Assembly (NCBI RefSeq): GCF_001262605.1
Contig: NZ_LGTC01000001.1
Span: forward strand, 4,412,001-4,476,000
DNA from: Pseudobacteroides cellulosolvens ATCC 35603 = DSM 2933
GTDB lineage: Bacteria; Bacillota; Clostridia; Acetivibrionales; DSM-2933
Direction: 5' to 3'
DNA length: 64,000 nt
Shown here: piece after piece, positions 43,997-53,080 of the stretch
Layout of the letters: the number at the start of each line of letters is the position of its first letter
How positions within the stretch are numbered: the stretch's first letter is position 1
Translations under genes and position numbers: made by a program
Notes under the pieces: model-generated
What the model was told of the DNA's origin: nothing
Databases searched by the model: none
What the model saw: only the letters and a program-made list of their open reading frames with translations

Positions 43997-44714
43997 TTCC
44001 AGTCATCTCCAAGAACATTTTTTCCAACGATTCTTCCCCTTTAAAATGTATCTTCAACTCTTCAAGGGTACCGCAAAAAAGAATTTTACCATTGTTTATA
44101 ACAGCAACCCGGTCACACAATTTTTCTGCAACCTCAAGGACATGAGTTGAGAAAAATACAGTTTTGCCTTTATTTGCATGCTCCCGCATCATTTCCTTTA
44201 ATACAAACGAAGATTTAGGATCAAGACCTGTCATTGGTTCATCCAATATCCATACAGACGGATTATGAACTAAAACACCCATTATAACAATTTTCTGTCT
44301 CATACCATGGGAGTAGCTTTGAATAGGATCTGTAAGAGCATTAACCATTTCAAACCTCTTGCTTAACTCCTCAATCCGTGTATTCCTCTCGGCTGCAGAT
44401 ACATTATAGATATCTGCCATAAAATTTAAATACTCAATTCCCTTCAATCTCAAAAATATATTAGGGTCATCAGGAACAAAACCAAACTGTCTTTTGGCTT
44501 CTATAGGGCTTCTATTGATATCAACGTCATTTATCTTTATAGCCCCGCTGTCACAGCCTATTATGCCTGTTATCATTTTTATTGTCGTAGTTTTTCCAGC
44601 TCCATTAGGCCCAAGAAAGCCAAATATTTCTCCTTTTTTGACCACCAAATTGAGATTGTCAACTGCCTTCAATTTTCCATTGTACGTTTTATTAACATTG
44701 CTAAGTTCAATCAT
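43986..44714 (-). CDS. ABC transporter ATP-binding protein
   Basis: A 242-residue ATPase: Walker A GPNGAGKTTT, Q-loop region RQFGFVPDD, signature SYSHGMRQKI, Walker B VWILDEPMTGLD, and the switch histidine in FFSTHVLE. The DrrA/CcmA-like sequence fits partnership with the overlapping ABC-2 permease. It follows the atp operon but is separated by a terminator. Confidence 0.94.
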   Translation of the reverse strand: MIELSNVNKTYNGKLKAVDNLNLVVKKGEIFGFLGPNGAGKTTTIKMITGIIGCDSGAIKINDVDINRSPIEAKRQFGFVPDDPNIFLRLKGIEYLNFMADIYNVSAAERNTRIEELSKRFEMVNALTDPIQSYSHGMRQKIVIMGVLVHNPSVWILDEPMTGLDPKSSFVLKEMMREHANKGKTVFFSTHVLEVAEKLCDRVAVINNGKILFCGTLEELKIHFKGEESLEKMFLEMTGNEN

Positions 44715-44741
44715 TTTTTACAGTCCTTCCGATTTTAAATT

Positions 44742-44768
44742 AAAAGCTGCTTCATCTAGAAGCAGCCT
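44742..44768 (-). terminator. Terminator of the atp operon
   Basis: On the minus strand GCTGCTTC pairs with GAAGCAGC around a 5-base loop, then TTTTAATTT. It lies just after atpC and ends the ATP synthase operon. Confidence 0.88.
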
Positions 44769-44775
44769 GTTATCC

Positions 44776-45183
44776 TTATTTTATGGATTTTGTAACCTTT
44801 AATCTTGCCATAGCTCTTGCTAAAGCTGTCCTTGATCTAATATATTCCATTTGGGATAACTGTCTTTGGAGCCTTTCCTCTGCCCTGTCTTTTGCAGCTT
44901 TTGCCCTGTTAACATCTATCTCATTGGGCCATTCTGCAGTATCACAAAGTATAACTGTCTTTTCCTTTGTAATCTCCATAAAACCTTCACTTAAGAAAGC
45001 CTCCAGCCACTCTCCGTTCTGTAGAATCCTAATAGGACCTATAGCTATAGCAACAACCGTAGGAGCATGGTCCTTTAAAACTCCCATCTCTCCTTCAGGC
45101 GTCTTTAGTACTACCATTTCCACCTCGCCGGAAAAGAATTTTCTATCCGGTGTAGCAATTTCAAGCTTAAACATGGATGCCAT
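44776..45183 (-). CDS. atpC: ATP synthase F1 epsilon subunit
   Basis: Rotor-stalk subunit that can inhibit ATP hydrolysis. 135 residues from ATG 45183 (GGGGGTG site), with the N-terminal beta sandwich (FKLEIATPDRKFFSGEVEMVVLKTPEGEMGVLKDHAP) and a C-terminal helical pair (DVNRAKAAKDRAEERL). Last gene of the operon, starting 11 bases after atpD. Confidence 0.95.
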   Translation of the reverse strand: MASMFKLEIATPDRKFFSGEVEMVVLKTPEGEMGVLKDHAPTVVAIAIGPIRILQNGEWLEAFLSEGFMEITKEKTVILCDTAEWPNEIDVNRAKAAKDRAEERLQRQLSQMEYIRSRTALARAMARLKVTKSIK

Positions 45184-45194
45184 AATCACACCCC

Positions 45195-46589
45195 CTACAT
45201 ATTCTTGGCTTCTTCATATACTTCATCAATAGTTCCTTTCATATAGAAGCATGATTCCGGAATATCATCCATTTTACCGTCAATTATTTCCTTAAATCCT
45301 CTTATTGTTTCTTTTACAGGAACATACTTTCCTTTATAGCCTGTGAATGTTTCAGCAACAGAGAATGGCTGAGACAGGAATCTCTTTATTTTTCTTGCTC
45401 TGTAAACCGTCAATTTATCTTCCTCTGAAAGCTCATCCATACCGAGGATTGCTATAATATCCTGAAGTTCCTTGAGCCTTTGAAGTATCTCCTGAACCTT
45501 TAACGCTACCGAATAATGCTCTTCTCCCAATATTCTCGGATCAAGAATTCTTGATGTGGAGTCAAGCGGGTCAACAGCAGGATATATACCTTCTTCAACT
45601 ATCTGTCTGGATAAAACCGTAGTTGCATCAAGATGGGCAAACGTAGTTGCAGGAGCAGGGTCGGTAAGGTCATCGGCAGGTACATAAACAGCCTGTATGG
45701 ATGTTATTGAACCCTTCTTTGTCGATGTTATTCTTTCCTGCAATTCACCAACGTCTGTTGCAAGAGTAGGCTGATAACCAACGGCTGACGGAACTCTTCC
45801 CAGCAAAGCCGAAACTTCTGAACCAGCCTGAATAAATCTGAATATATTATCTATGAATAACAAAACGTCCTGACCCAATTCATCTCTGAAATATTCCGCC
45901 ATTGTAAGTCCCGTAAGACCAACTCTCATTCTTGCTCCAGGCGGCTCATTCATTTGACCGAAAACCATGGCTGTTTTCTGTAGAACCCCTGATTCCTTCA
46001 TTTCTACCCAGAGGTCATTCCCTTCCCTAGTTCTTTCTCCAACACCGGTAAATACTGAGAATCCACCATGCTCATTTGCTATGTTTGTTATTAGTTCCTG
46101 AATTAAAACCGTTTTTCCAACCCCTGCACCACCAAAGAGTCCTATTTTACCACCTTTTGCATATGGTGCTAAAAGGTCAATAACCTTGATTCCTGTTTCA
46201 AGAATCTCAGTTGACGGCTTAAGGTTTTCAAGACTTGGTGCCGGTCTATGAATAGGATACTGTATGTTGGATTTTACATCCCCGGCTTCATCAACAGTCT
46301 CCCCAAGTACATTAAATACCCTGCCCAAAACTTCCTTACCGACAGGAACCTTGATGGGTGCTCCAGTATCTACAGCATCCAGCCCTCTTACAAGCCCGTC
46401 TGTTGATGACATGGCAACACATCTTACAGTATCATTTCCAAGATGCTGCATAACCTCTACAACAACGGCGGCATTTCCGCTCCTCTCGATATTTATAGCA
46501 TTGTATATTTTGGGCAGCTTGCCGCTTTCAAACCTGATATCTATAACAGGGCCGATTATTTGCATTATCTTTCCAACATTTAGAGCCAT
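45195..46589 (-). CDS. atpD: ATP synthase F1 beta subunit
   Basis: Catalytic subunit, 464 residues. Walker A GGAGVGKTV, the catalytic region GVGERTREGND, Walker B VLLFIDNIFRF, ALLGRVPSAVGYQPTLATDVG and PAPATTFAHLDATTVLSR are all present, as is the DELSEED-like DELSEEDKL. A palindromic element lies between this gene and atpG, about 70 bases upstream of its start. Confidence 0.97.
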   Translation of the reverse strand: MALNVGKIMQIIGPVIDIRFESGKLPKIYNAINIERSGNAAVVVEVMQHLGNDTVRCVAMSSTDGLVRGLDAVDTGAPIKVPVGKEVLGRVFNVLGETVDEAGDVKSNIQYPIHRPAPSLENLKPSTEILETGIKVIDLLAPYAKGGKIGLFGGAGVGKTVLIQELITNIANEHGGFSVFTGVGERTREGNDLWVEMKESGVLQKTAMVFGQMNEPPGARMRVGLTGLTMAEYFRDELGQDVLLFIDNIFRFIQAGSEVSALLGRVPSAVGYQPTLATDVGELQERITSTKKGSITSIQAVYVPADDLTDPAPATTFAHLDATTVLSRQIVEEGIYPAVDPLDSTSRILDPRILGEEHYSVALKVQEILQRLKELQDIIAILGMDELSEEDKLTVYRARKIKRFLSQPFSVAETFTGYKGKYVPVKETIRGFKEIIDGKMDDIPESCFYMKGTIDEVYEEAKNM

Positions 46590-46623
46590 AATCTTCTCAC
46601 TCCGTTCAAAAGTAATATATATT

Positions 46624-46754
46624 GTAATTCCTCAATCATTTCTTAGATATTTCTTGTATTGTTGAGGAAATAACTTCCCCTAACTTCGCTTCCGTGTTCA
46701 CTTAACTCGTGAACACACGCTCAGTATGGGAAGTAATCCTTCAATCATTACTTA
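46624..46754 (+). repeat. Palindromic intergenic element, copy 1 (diverged), with an extra right-end fragment
   Basis: The main copy (about 46655-46754) matches the other three in acttccc, the central gtgttcac-ttaactc-gtgaacac palindrome, acgctc and gggaagt. Its left end is diverged. A separate right-end-like fragment, gtaattcctcaatcattt and cttag, at 46624-46645 precedes it. The right end supplies the TAA stop of atpG. Confidence 0.85.
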
Positions 46755-47630
46755 GCTTAAAGCTGCAGCTCCCCCCACTATTTCTGATATCTCCTGGGTA
46801 ATCGCTGCTTGCCTTGCTCTATTATAGTTGAGATTCAAAATCTTGAGCATTTCATCTGCATTGGTAGTTGCATTATCCATTGCCGACATTCTGGCATTCT
46901 GTTCGCTTGTAAAAGCCTCAACCAATGCACCGTATATGATGCCCTTGACATATTTGGGAATAAGCACATCAAAGACAGCTTGAGGAGACGGTTCATAAGC
47001 AAGACTTTCATCAATCTTAACCTCTGCAGCATTTACATCTTCTCTCAGATCTTCTATAGTTAAAGGCAGTAACTGCATCAATACAGGTTCAAGGGTTATG
47101 GAAGTCACCATCTTTGTGTAAATAAGGAATACTTCATCCACTTCTCCGCTTTTAAACAATCCTAATATTTTTTCAGCAACATCCCTGGCTCTATATATTG
47201 TTGGATTTTGTACAGGATAATCAAATTCCATATCCACATTGTATTTCTTCCTTACAAAATGACCTCTTCCCATATGACCTGCAACTAAAAGGAGTGAATC
47301 AGGGTGTTTCTTTAACTCACCTTCTGAAAGCTTGATAATATTGTGGTTATACCCTCCGGCAAGTCCCTTATCTCCTGTAATTATTACATAACACTTTTTC
47401 TTGCCCTCTTTTTCATTTCTTAGGTCAAAAAATATATTATCTAAATTTCCGCTGTGCATTAATATGTCGCCAATAGTAGCCCTAACCTTATCAAAGAAAG
47501 GCTTTGTCTGGTCAAGCTGCTGTCTGGCTTTTTTTAATTTGGCAGCGGAAATAAGCTTCATTGCCTTTGTAATTTGCCTTGTTTCCTTTATACTTTTAAT
47601 TCTTGATTTAATTTCTCTCATATTTGCCAT
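46752..47630 (-). CDS. atpG: ATP synthase F1 gamma subunit
   Basis: Central rotor shaft, 292 residues. Conserved N-terminal MREIKSRIKSIKETRQITKAMKLISAAKLKKA and C-terminal SAMDNATTNADEMLKILNLNYNRARQAAITQEISEIVGGAAAL. It lies 12 bases after atpA. Its TAA stop is the first triplet of the palindromic element's right end, so the element directly abuts the gene. Confidence 0.96.
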   Translation of the reverse strand: MANMREIKSRIKSIKETRQITKAMKLISAAKLKKARQQLDQTKPFFDKVRATIGDILMHSGNLDNIFFDLRNEKEGKKKCYVIITGDKGLAGGYNHNIIKLSEGELKKHPDSLLLVAGHMGRGHFVRKKYNVDMEFDYPVQNPTIYRARDVAEKILGLFKSGEVDEVFLIYTKMVTSITLEPVLMQLLPLTIEDLREDVNAAEVKIDESLAYEPSPQAVFDVLIPKYVKGIIYGALVEAFTSEQNARMSAMDNATTNADEMLKILNLNYNRARQAAITQEISEIVGGAAALS

Positions 47631-47642
47631 AACAGCACCACC

Positions 47643-49154
47643 TTACCTCTTGAAGTCCTTTTTAAACTCATCTATAGCCTTTTTAAGACTCTCTTCCGTT
47701 TCGGCTTTCAATTCACCTGTTTCAGCTATGGCCTTCGCAACCTGAGGATATTTTTCATCCATATATTTAATAAGCTCTGAGTTAAACTTCCTGACATCCT
47801 TTACGTCAATGTCCATCAAATACTTGTTGGATGCCACATAAAGTATTATTACCTGATGCTCAACAGGTATAGGCGAATATTGCGGCTGTTTTAATGTTTC
47901 CATTAGTCTTTCACCCTGCATCAGCTTTTCTCTGGTGGCTTTATCAAGATCAGAACCGAATTGGGCAAAAACAGCCAATTCTCTGTACTGTGCAAGGTTA
48001 ATTCTGAGTGGTCCTGCAACCTTCTTCATGGCTTTAATCTGAGCAGCTCCACCAACCCTGGATACCGAAATACCAACGTTCAAAGCCGGCCTTTGCCCTG
48101 AATAGAAAAGCTCCGATTCAAGGAATATCTGACCGTCAGTAATAGATATAACATTAGTAGGAATATACGCAGAAACGTCCCCTGCCTGTGTTTCTATTAT
48201 TGGAAGTGCAGTAATTGAACCGCCTCCTAATTCATCGCTGAGTTTTGCAGCTCTTTCAAGAAGCCTTGAGTGCAGATAAAATACATCCCCAGGGTAAGCT
48301 TCTCTTCCCGGCGGTCTTCTAAGAAGCAGCGACATTGCTCTGTATGCAACAGCATGCTTTGAAAGATCATCATATATTATAAGAACATCTCTATGATCAT
48401 TGTACATAAACTCCTCTGCCATTGCACATCCGGCATAAGGTGCTATATACTGAACTGTAGCCATTTCGCTTGCAGTAGATGATACTACAATGGTATATTC
48501 CATAGCACCGAATTCTTCAAGGGTATTAATAATACCTGCTATGGTTGAAGCTTTCTGTCCGATTGCTACATATACACAAATAACATCTTTACCCTTTTGG
48601 TTAATTATTGTGTCTATTGCAATGGCAGTTTTACCAGTCTGTCTGTCACCTATGATAAGCTCTCTTTGGCCCCTTCCTATAGGAATCATAGCATCAATTG
48701 CCATATAACCTGTTTGAAGAGGAGTATTAACAGATTTTCTATGCACAACACCTGGTGCCAAATATTCCAGCGGTCTAAACTTTGTAGTCTTTATCTCGCC
48801 TTTTCCATCTAATGGAATACCTAGCGGGTTAACAACTCTTCCAATGAGCTCTTTACCAACAGGCACCTGAACCGTCGTACCTGTACGTTTTACACTTGTG
48901 CCTTCCTTAATCCCTTCTGCATCCCCTAAAAGAACGCATCCGACATTATCCTCCTCAAGGTTAAGAGCCATTCCGCGTATGCCATTTTCAAACTCAAGAA
49001 GCTCACCATACATACAGCCTTCCAAACCATAGATTCTGGCTATTCCGTCACCTGATTGCAAAACATAACCAACATCATCAGTCTTTGTTTTTACCCCATA
49101 ATTTTCTATTTGCTGTTTTATTATCGAAGTAATCTCTTCAGGTCTCAAATTCAT
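47643..49154 (-). CDS. atpA: ATP synthase F1 alpha subunit
   Basis: Non-catalytic nucleotide-binding subunit, 503 residues from ATG 49154 (MNLRPEEITSIIKQQIENYG; GAGGTG site; the GTG three codons earlier is part of that site). Walker A GDRQTGKTA, ALPIIETQAGDVSAYIPTNVISITDGQI and the arginine-finger region GISVSRVGGAAQIKAMK are present. A reverse-oriented palindromic element lies between it and atpH. Confidence 0.97.
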   Translation of the reverse strand: MNLRPEEITSIIKQQIENYGVKTKTDDVGYVLQSGDGIARIYGLEGCMYGELLEFENGIRGMALNLEEDNVGCVLLGDAEGIKEGTSVKRTGTTVQVPVGKELIGRVVNPLGIPLDGKGEIKTTKFRPLEYLAPGVVHRKSVNTPLQTGYMAIDAMIPIGRGQRELIIGDRQTGKTAIAIDTIINQKGKDVICVYVAIGQKASTIAGIINTLEEFGAMEYTIVVSSTASEMATVQYIAPYAGCAMAEEFMYNDHRDVLIIYDDLSKHAVAYRAMSLLLRRPPGREAYPGDVFYLHSRLLERAAKLSDELGGGSITALPIIETQAGDVSAYIPTNVISITDGQIFLESELFYSGQRPALNVGISVSRVGGAAQIKAMKKVAGPLRINLAQYRELAVFAQFGSDLDKATREKLMQGERLMETLKQPQYSPIPVEHQVIILYVASNKYLMDIDVKDVRKFNSELIKYMDEKYPQVAKAIAETGELKAETEESLKKAIDEFKKDFKR

Positions 49155-49202
49155 CTTTTTCACCTCGTTAAAAAATATATATCATAGAAACTTTCTCTTC
49201 GC

Positions 49203-49305
49203 TAAGGCATGAATGAAATATTACTTACCGTTTTGAGCGTGTGTTCACGAGTTAAGTTAACACGTAAGCGAAATTATACGGTAAGTTATATTTAGGGCAT
49301 GCCTA
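49203..49305 (-). repeat. Palindromic intergenic element, copy 2 (reverse orientation)
   Basis: A 103-base full copy between atpH and atpA. Read on the minus strand it begins TAGGCATG and ends CATGCCTTA, with the shared centre gtgttaacttaactcgtg. Its outer arms read cttacc/ggtaag where copies 3 and 4 have cttccc/gggaag, a paired change that keeps the stem. It is inverted relative to copy 1 across atpA-atpG. Confidence 0.9.
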
Positions 49306-49331
49306 ATCTGTTAAATGCGGGATTAATGATT

Positions 49332-49862
49332 TTAACCTAAAAGTTCTTTAATGCTTTCAAGCCTGCCTTTAACAGAGCCATCAATTACTTTATCTCCTAT
49401 TTTTACCTTTACTCCTCCGATAAGACTTTGATCTATTTCTACACTTGCCTTAACGCTTGTGGCACTGTACAACTTACCATATTTTTCCTTAATCTTTGTT
49501 ATCTGCAATTCATCCAACTCAGCAGCAGATATAATAGTCATATTAAGTGTATTTCGTTTAATATCTGCCAGCTTTATAAACTCATCATTTATTCCAGGCA
49601 AGTGTTTAATCCTGTCCTTATCTAAAAGCAACAGTAAAAAATTCAAAATCTCCGGCCTTAAGTCTTTTGAAAAAATACTCTTTAAAGTTTCCTTTTTAGT
49701 GTCAATCTTCACCTCAGGATTATTAAGAAACAACCTGAAGTCCTGTTGGTCTTTATATATACCTATTATTTCCACCAGTTCATGCTGAAATTCATCAATT
49801 GCATTGGCGTTATCAGCAATCTCAACTAATGCCTCTGCATACCTTTTATCAATTAAGGGCAT
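49332..49862 (-). CDS. atpH: ATP synthase F1 delta subunit
   Basis: Links the F1 head to the peripheral stalk. 176 residues, helical N-domain (KRYAEALVEIADNANAIDEF) and conserved C-terminal SLIGGVKVKIGDKVIDGSVKGRLESIKELL. Its start overlaps the atpF stop by one base (TAATG). Confidence 0.95.
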   Translation of the reverse strand: MPLIDKRYAEALVEIADNANAIDEFQHELVEIIGIYKDQQDFRLFLNNPEVKIDTKKETLKSIFSKDLRPEILNFLLLLLDKDRIKHLPGINDEFIKLADIKRNTLNMTIISAAELDELQITKIKEKYGKLYSATSVKASVEIDQSLIGGVKVKIGDKVIDGSVKGRLESIKELLG

Positions 49863-50350
49863 TATGCTGCACCTGCCTCATCAATAAATTTTTCTGCCAA
49901 TACCCTGTTCTTTTCATTGTCCATGTTTGCTTCAACCACCTTAGAAGCAACAACAAGTGCCAGACCTGTAACCTGACTTCTTACTTCTTTTATCATCTGA
50001 GCCCTTTCACGTTCAATCTCTTCTCTACCCCTTGCAAGAATTGCCTCAGCGTCTTTTCTTGCACTATTTAATATTTCCTCATATTCCTTATTTGCTTTAG
50101 CTCTTGCATCATTAATGATCTGATCTGCTTGGTTTTTAGATGCTCTTAGCTCTTCTTCATACTTCTGTTTGAGTCCATTGGCTTCCTGCTTGGTTCTTTC
50201 AGCATTATCCAACGAATCCTTTATCATATTTGTTCTATTTTCCATGTATTGAGTAACTGGCTTAAATAAAAACTTCCTCAGGAAAAAATACAAAACTAAC
50301 AAATTGATAAATACTAAAATGAATCTAAATTTTTCAAAATAAATTAACAT
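49862..50350 (-). CDS. atpF: ATP synthase Fo b subunit
   Basis: Peripheral stalk subunit with one N-terminal membrane helix (FRFILVFINLLVLYFFLRKFLFKPV) and a long charged coiled coil. The start is ambiguous: ATG 50350 has AGGA about 11 bases upstream, while ATG 50362 is immediately next to that site. Protein length is 162 or 166 residues. Confidence 0.94.
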   Translation of the reverse strand: MLIYFEKFRFILVFINLLVLYFFLRKFLFKPVTQYMENRTNMIKDSLDNAERTKQEANGLKQKYEEELRASKNQADQIINDARAKANKEYEEILNSARKDAEAILARGREEIERERAQMIKEVRSQVTGLALVVASKVVEANMDNEKNRVLAEKFIDEAGAA

Positions 50351-50445
50351 ATCTTGATTCATCCTTTCATAATGAACATTATATCAAAACAATCTATAGT
50401 ATCAGTTCTTCCTTAATCATGAAGAACCTATTGACTCAATCAATT

Positions 50446-50471
50446 TTGTGTGGGAGTCTCCTCCCACACAA
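50446..50471 (-). promoter_or_regulatory. GC-rich hairpin between atpE and atpF
   Basis: A perfect 11-bp stem (ttgtgtgggag with ctcccacacaa) around 4 bases, with no U-run. A second smaller stem (gttcttc/gaagaac) lies at 50404-50428. In the operon mRNA these follow atpE and may stabilise the upstream part or impede read-through, helping to give the high c-subunit ratio. Confidence 0.6.
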
Positions 50472-50491
50472 TCAAACGGTAAAAACTTGTA

Positions 50492-50722
50492 TTATCCTAT
50501 TTTTGTGAAAAGCAGTATGGCAATCAATAGTCCATATATGGCTGTTGCTTCTGCCAAAGCCAAACCTGTTAGAGTTATGGACATAATTTTACCAGATGCC
50601 TCAGGCTGTCTTGAAACAGCTTCTGCAGCTTTAGATGTAGCAATTCCTATACCTACACCTGCTCCCAAACCAGTCATAACAGCAAGACCTGCCGCAATTG
50701 CAATTAAACCTGAACCTTCCAT
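50492..50722 (-). CDS. atpE: ATP synthase Fo c subunit
   Basis: A 76-residue two-helix proteolipid with loop SRQPEA and the ion-binding Glu58 in ALAEATAIYG. Helix 1 reads GLGAGVGIGIATSKA: the Gln of sodium-binding rings is replaced by Ile25, and the Ser after the Glu is Ala59, so proton coupling is likely. Strong AAGGAGG site 7 bases before the ATG. Confidence 0.96.
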   Translation of the reverse strand: MEGSGLIAIAAGLAVMTGLGAGVGIGIATSKAAEAVSRQPEASGKIMSITLTGLALAEATAIYGLLIAILLFTKIG

Positions 50723-50734
50723 TGTTTCACCTCC

Positions 50735-51478
50735 TTACTCAATAGCTTCTCCAACATAAAGTAAAGTCAAGAACACAAATATATATGCTTGAAGACCACC
50801 ATCAAACAAATCAAAATATATGCTGAATACGCCAGGTAACAAAAATGGCTCAGCAAAATAAATCAATTCCATAATAGTAAAAGCTGCTAGAATATTACCA
50901 AATAGACGAAGAGTCAGCGACAAAGGCCTTACAAAATACTCCATTATTTTAAATGGAAGCATTATTGGAAGTGGCTCCAAAAAGCTTTTCAGCCAGGCTT
51001 TAGGTCCTTTATATTTTATTCCGGCAAACAAAACCAAAACTATAGACATAACAGCCAAAGCACCTGCTACGTTGAGATCCTTTGTTGGTGGTGCTATTTC
51101 AGGCAAATGCTCTAGAAAACTTAAGCCTGTAAATTCAGCAATACCCTTACCGGTAGGAATTATGTTAAATATGGATATAATATTTGCGAATAATAAGAAA
51201 AGAAGAAGAGTGCCAAAGTAAGGTGCAAATGGCCTCCAATGATGCCCGAGACTGCCCTTTGTAAAGTTATTCACAAACTCTACTATAGTTTCGGCGACAT
51301 TCTGTTTCCCAGTAGGAACCATACGCAGTTTTCTGGTAAATATAATCGAAACGATGATTAGAAAAGCCATTACTATCCACATTACTATAATGGAATCGGA
51401 AATAGGAATGTGAAATCCAAAAACGTTGATATCATACCCTCTAAACTGCATTTTATGCATTAATTCTTCACTATTCAT
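50735..51478 (-). CDS. atpB: ATP synthase Fo a subunit
   Basis: Membrane subunit forming the ion channel. 247 residues from ATG 51478 (MNSEELMHKMQF; AGAAGGTG site). About six helices; the essential arginine is in RPLSLTLRLFGNILA, and GHHWRPFAPYFGTLLLF is typical. Lies 12 bases before atpE. Confidence 0.95.
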   Translation of the reverse strand: MNSEELMHKMQFRGYDINVFGFHIPISDSIIVMWIVMAFLIIVSIIFTRKLRMVPTGKQNVAETIVEFVNNFTKGSLGHHWRPFAPYFGTLLLFLLFANIISIFNIIPTGKGIAEFTGLSFLEHLPEIAPPTKDLNVAGALAVMSIVLVLFAGIKYKGPKAWLKSFLEPLPIMLPFKIMEYFVRPLSLTLRLFGNILAAFTIMELIYFAEPFLLPGVFSIYFDLFDGGLQAYIFVFLTLLYVGEAIE

Positions 51479-51616
51479 CTGCATCACCTTCTTGAAAAAT
51501 TGTACTACTTTATTAATTGAATAATCTATTATAACTTTTATTGCACCTATCTATTATCGTACTTATCTTGTATTTACTTTAATAATATTTACTTGGAAAA
51601 ATTAAATTTATAACAA

Positions 51617-52012
51617 TTATTTTATAAAATCATTCTTTTTTATACCTGCTCCTCCAACCAAACTTAAAAAAAACGCCGTAAAAGGCACCAGAAGAACCCC
51701 CTCTGTAACACCTATAAGCAAAGATATATTAATTAATATGGATATTATCAATAATAATGCTGTCCCGCCAAATAGCAGCAAAAATATGACAATGGACTTG
51801 ACTATCACGGCTCCATTGTAAGAAGGTAAAAAGAACTTAGATAATAAGATAGCCCACATGCCAAATTTAATTATTCCAAAAGTACTACCGGCCAATAGGC
51901 CTAAAAAAACAAGAATCTTATCATTCAATAATATAAAATCCAGCACTGCTATCAAAATAAACAAAATAGCAGATCTTTTAATTATATATTTCTCATACTT
52001 TGTCTTGAGCAA
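51617..52012 (-). CDS. atpI: AtpI-like ATP synthase assembly protein
   Basis: A 131-residue protein with four hydrophobic helices at the head of the atp operon, the usual place of AtpI (uncI), which assists c-ring assembly. Sequence conservation is weak, so the name rests mostly on position, size and topology. The start is TTG at 52012 with AAGGA 7 bases upstream. Confidence 0.75.
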   Translation of the reverse strand: MLKTKYEKYIIKRSAILFILIAVLDFILLNDKILVFLGLLAGSTFGIIKFGMWAILLSKFFLPSYNGAVIVKSIVIFLLLFGGTALLLIISILINISLLIGVTEGVLLVPFTAFFLSLVGGAGIKKNDFIK

Positions 52013-52280
52013 TTTCTTATCCTTATTTGATTTAAAACACTTTTAAAATTTATTTAAAGTTTACTTATAATAGTTCCGATAAACACATTGATAAATGTTA
52101 ATTTTCAATTTATCTAATCTATTCAACTAGTTCCTGTTATAGGCAAACGATAGCTTCTGTTAATAATATCACAATTAATTATTGAAATCAATAAGAATTA
52201 ATTCAGAATTAATATAGAATTTATTGGAATAAAATTCAATCGCCAACATCGGAAACATATGAAACAGGAGTGGATTTTTT

Positions 52281-53060
52281 ATGGACATAGGAGCAATTAT
52301 AGCTCTAGCAATAGGCTTTGCAAGTGTACTTTTAGGTTACGTTATGGAAGGCGGAACAGTAGGTGCCCTTCTACAAAAAACCTCTGCAATTATAGTTATA
52401 GGGGGAACAATAGGTGCAACAGCACTTACATTCCCATTGTCCGAGCTTAAAAAGCTTTTTTACGGCTTCAAATTAATAATTATAGAACATAATTATAACG
52501 AGGTAGATGTTATACTCGAAATAGCCGAGCTATCAGAAAAAGCCAGAAAGAATGGATTACTCAGTTTAGAACAGTACGCACAGGGAAGTGATGGCAAAAG
52601 TGTAAACAGCCTTCTCAAAAAAGGCCTGGCATTAGTTGTAGATGGAGTTGAAGGAGATGTAATAAAAGACATACTAAAAAGAGAAAGTGATCTTAAGTTT
52701 CGGATTTACGAGTCAAATATTAAGATTTTAGAAGCTGCAGGAGGCTTTTCTCCAACAATGGGTGTTCTTGGAACAGTCATGGGAATGGTTTTTATTCTGG
52801 GTAATATGGGCAGCGATACAAAAGAACTTGCTCATAGTATTGCAGTAGCTTTTATAGCAACGATGTATGGTGTAGGCCTGGCCAATCTGGTATATTTACC
52901 CTTAGCCGGAAGGGTGAGATCAAAGGCAGAAAGAGAAGTTTCTGTTAATGAGCTGATAATTGAAGGACTTTTATCCATACAAGCTGGCGAAAACCCAAGG
53001 ATTATAAAAGAAAAGTTAAACCTCCAGCTCTTAGAGCAGCTTAATAAGGGAAAATTTTGA
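52281..53060 (+). CDS. motA: Flagellar motor stator protein MotA
   Basis: 259 residues with four membrane helices. The N-terminal IGAIIALAIGFASVLLGYVMEGG and the conserved GGFSPTMGVLGTVMGMVFIL with its functional prolines, plus LANLVYLPLAGRVRSKAE, identify MotA of the Firmicutes type. With MotB it forms the ion-driven torque generator. No other flagellar genes are nearby. An AGGAGTGG site precedes the ATG. Confidence 0.94.
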   Translation: MDIGAIIALAIGFASVLLGYVMEGGTVGALLQKTSAIIVIGGTIGATALTFPLSELKKLFYGFKLIIIEHNYNEVDVILEIAELSEKARKNGLLSLEQYAQGSDGKSVNSLLKKGLALVVDGVEGDVIKDILKRESDLKFRIYESNIKILEAAGGFSPTMGVLGTVMGMVFILGNMGSDTKELAHSIAVAFIATMYGVGLANLVYLPLAGRVRSKAEREVSVNELIIEGLLSIQAGENPRIIKEKLNLQLLEQLNKGKF

Positions 53061-53080
53061 GATCATTGAGGTGATAAAAA

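Noticed and set aside
44783..45232. 149-codon plus-strand frame across atpC
   Set aside because: Antisense to atpC and the end of atpD, without a ribosome site.
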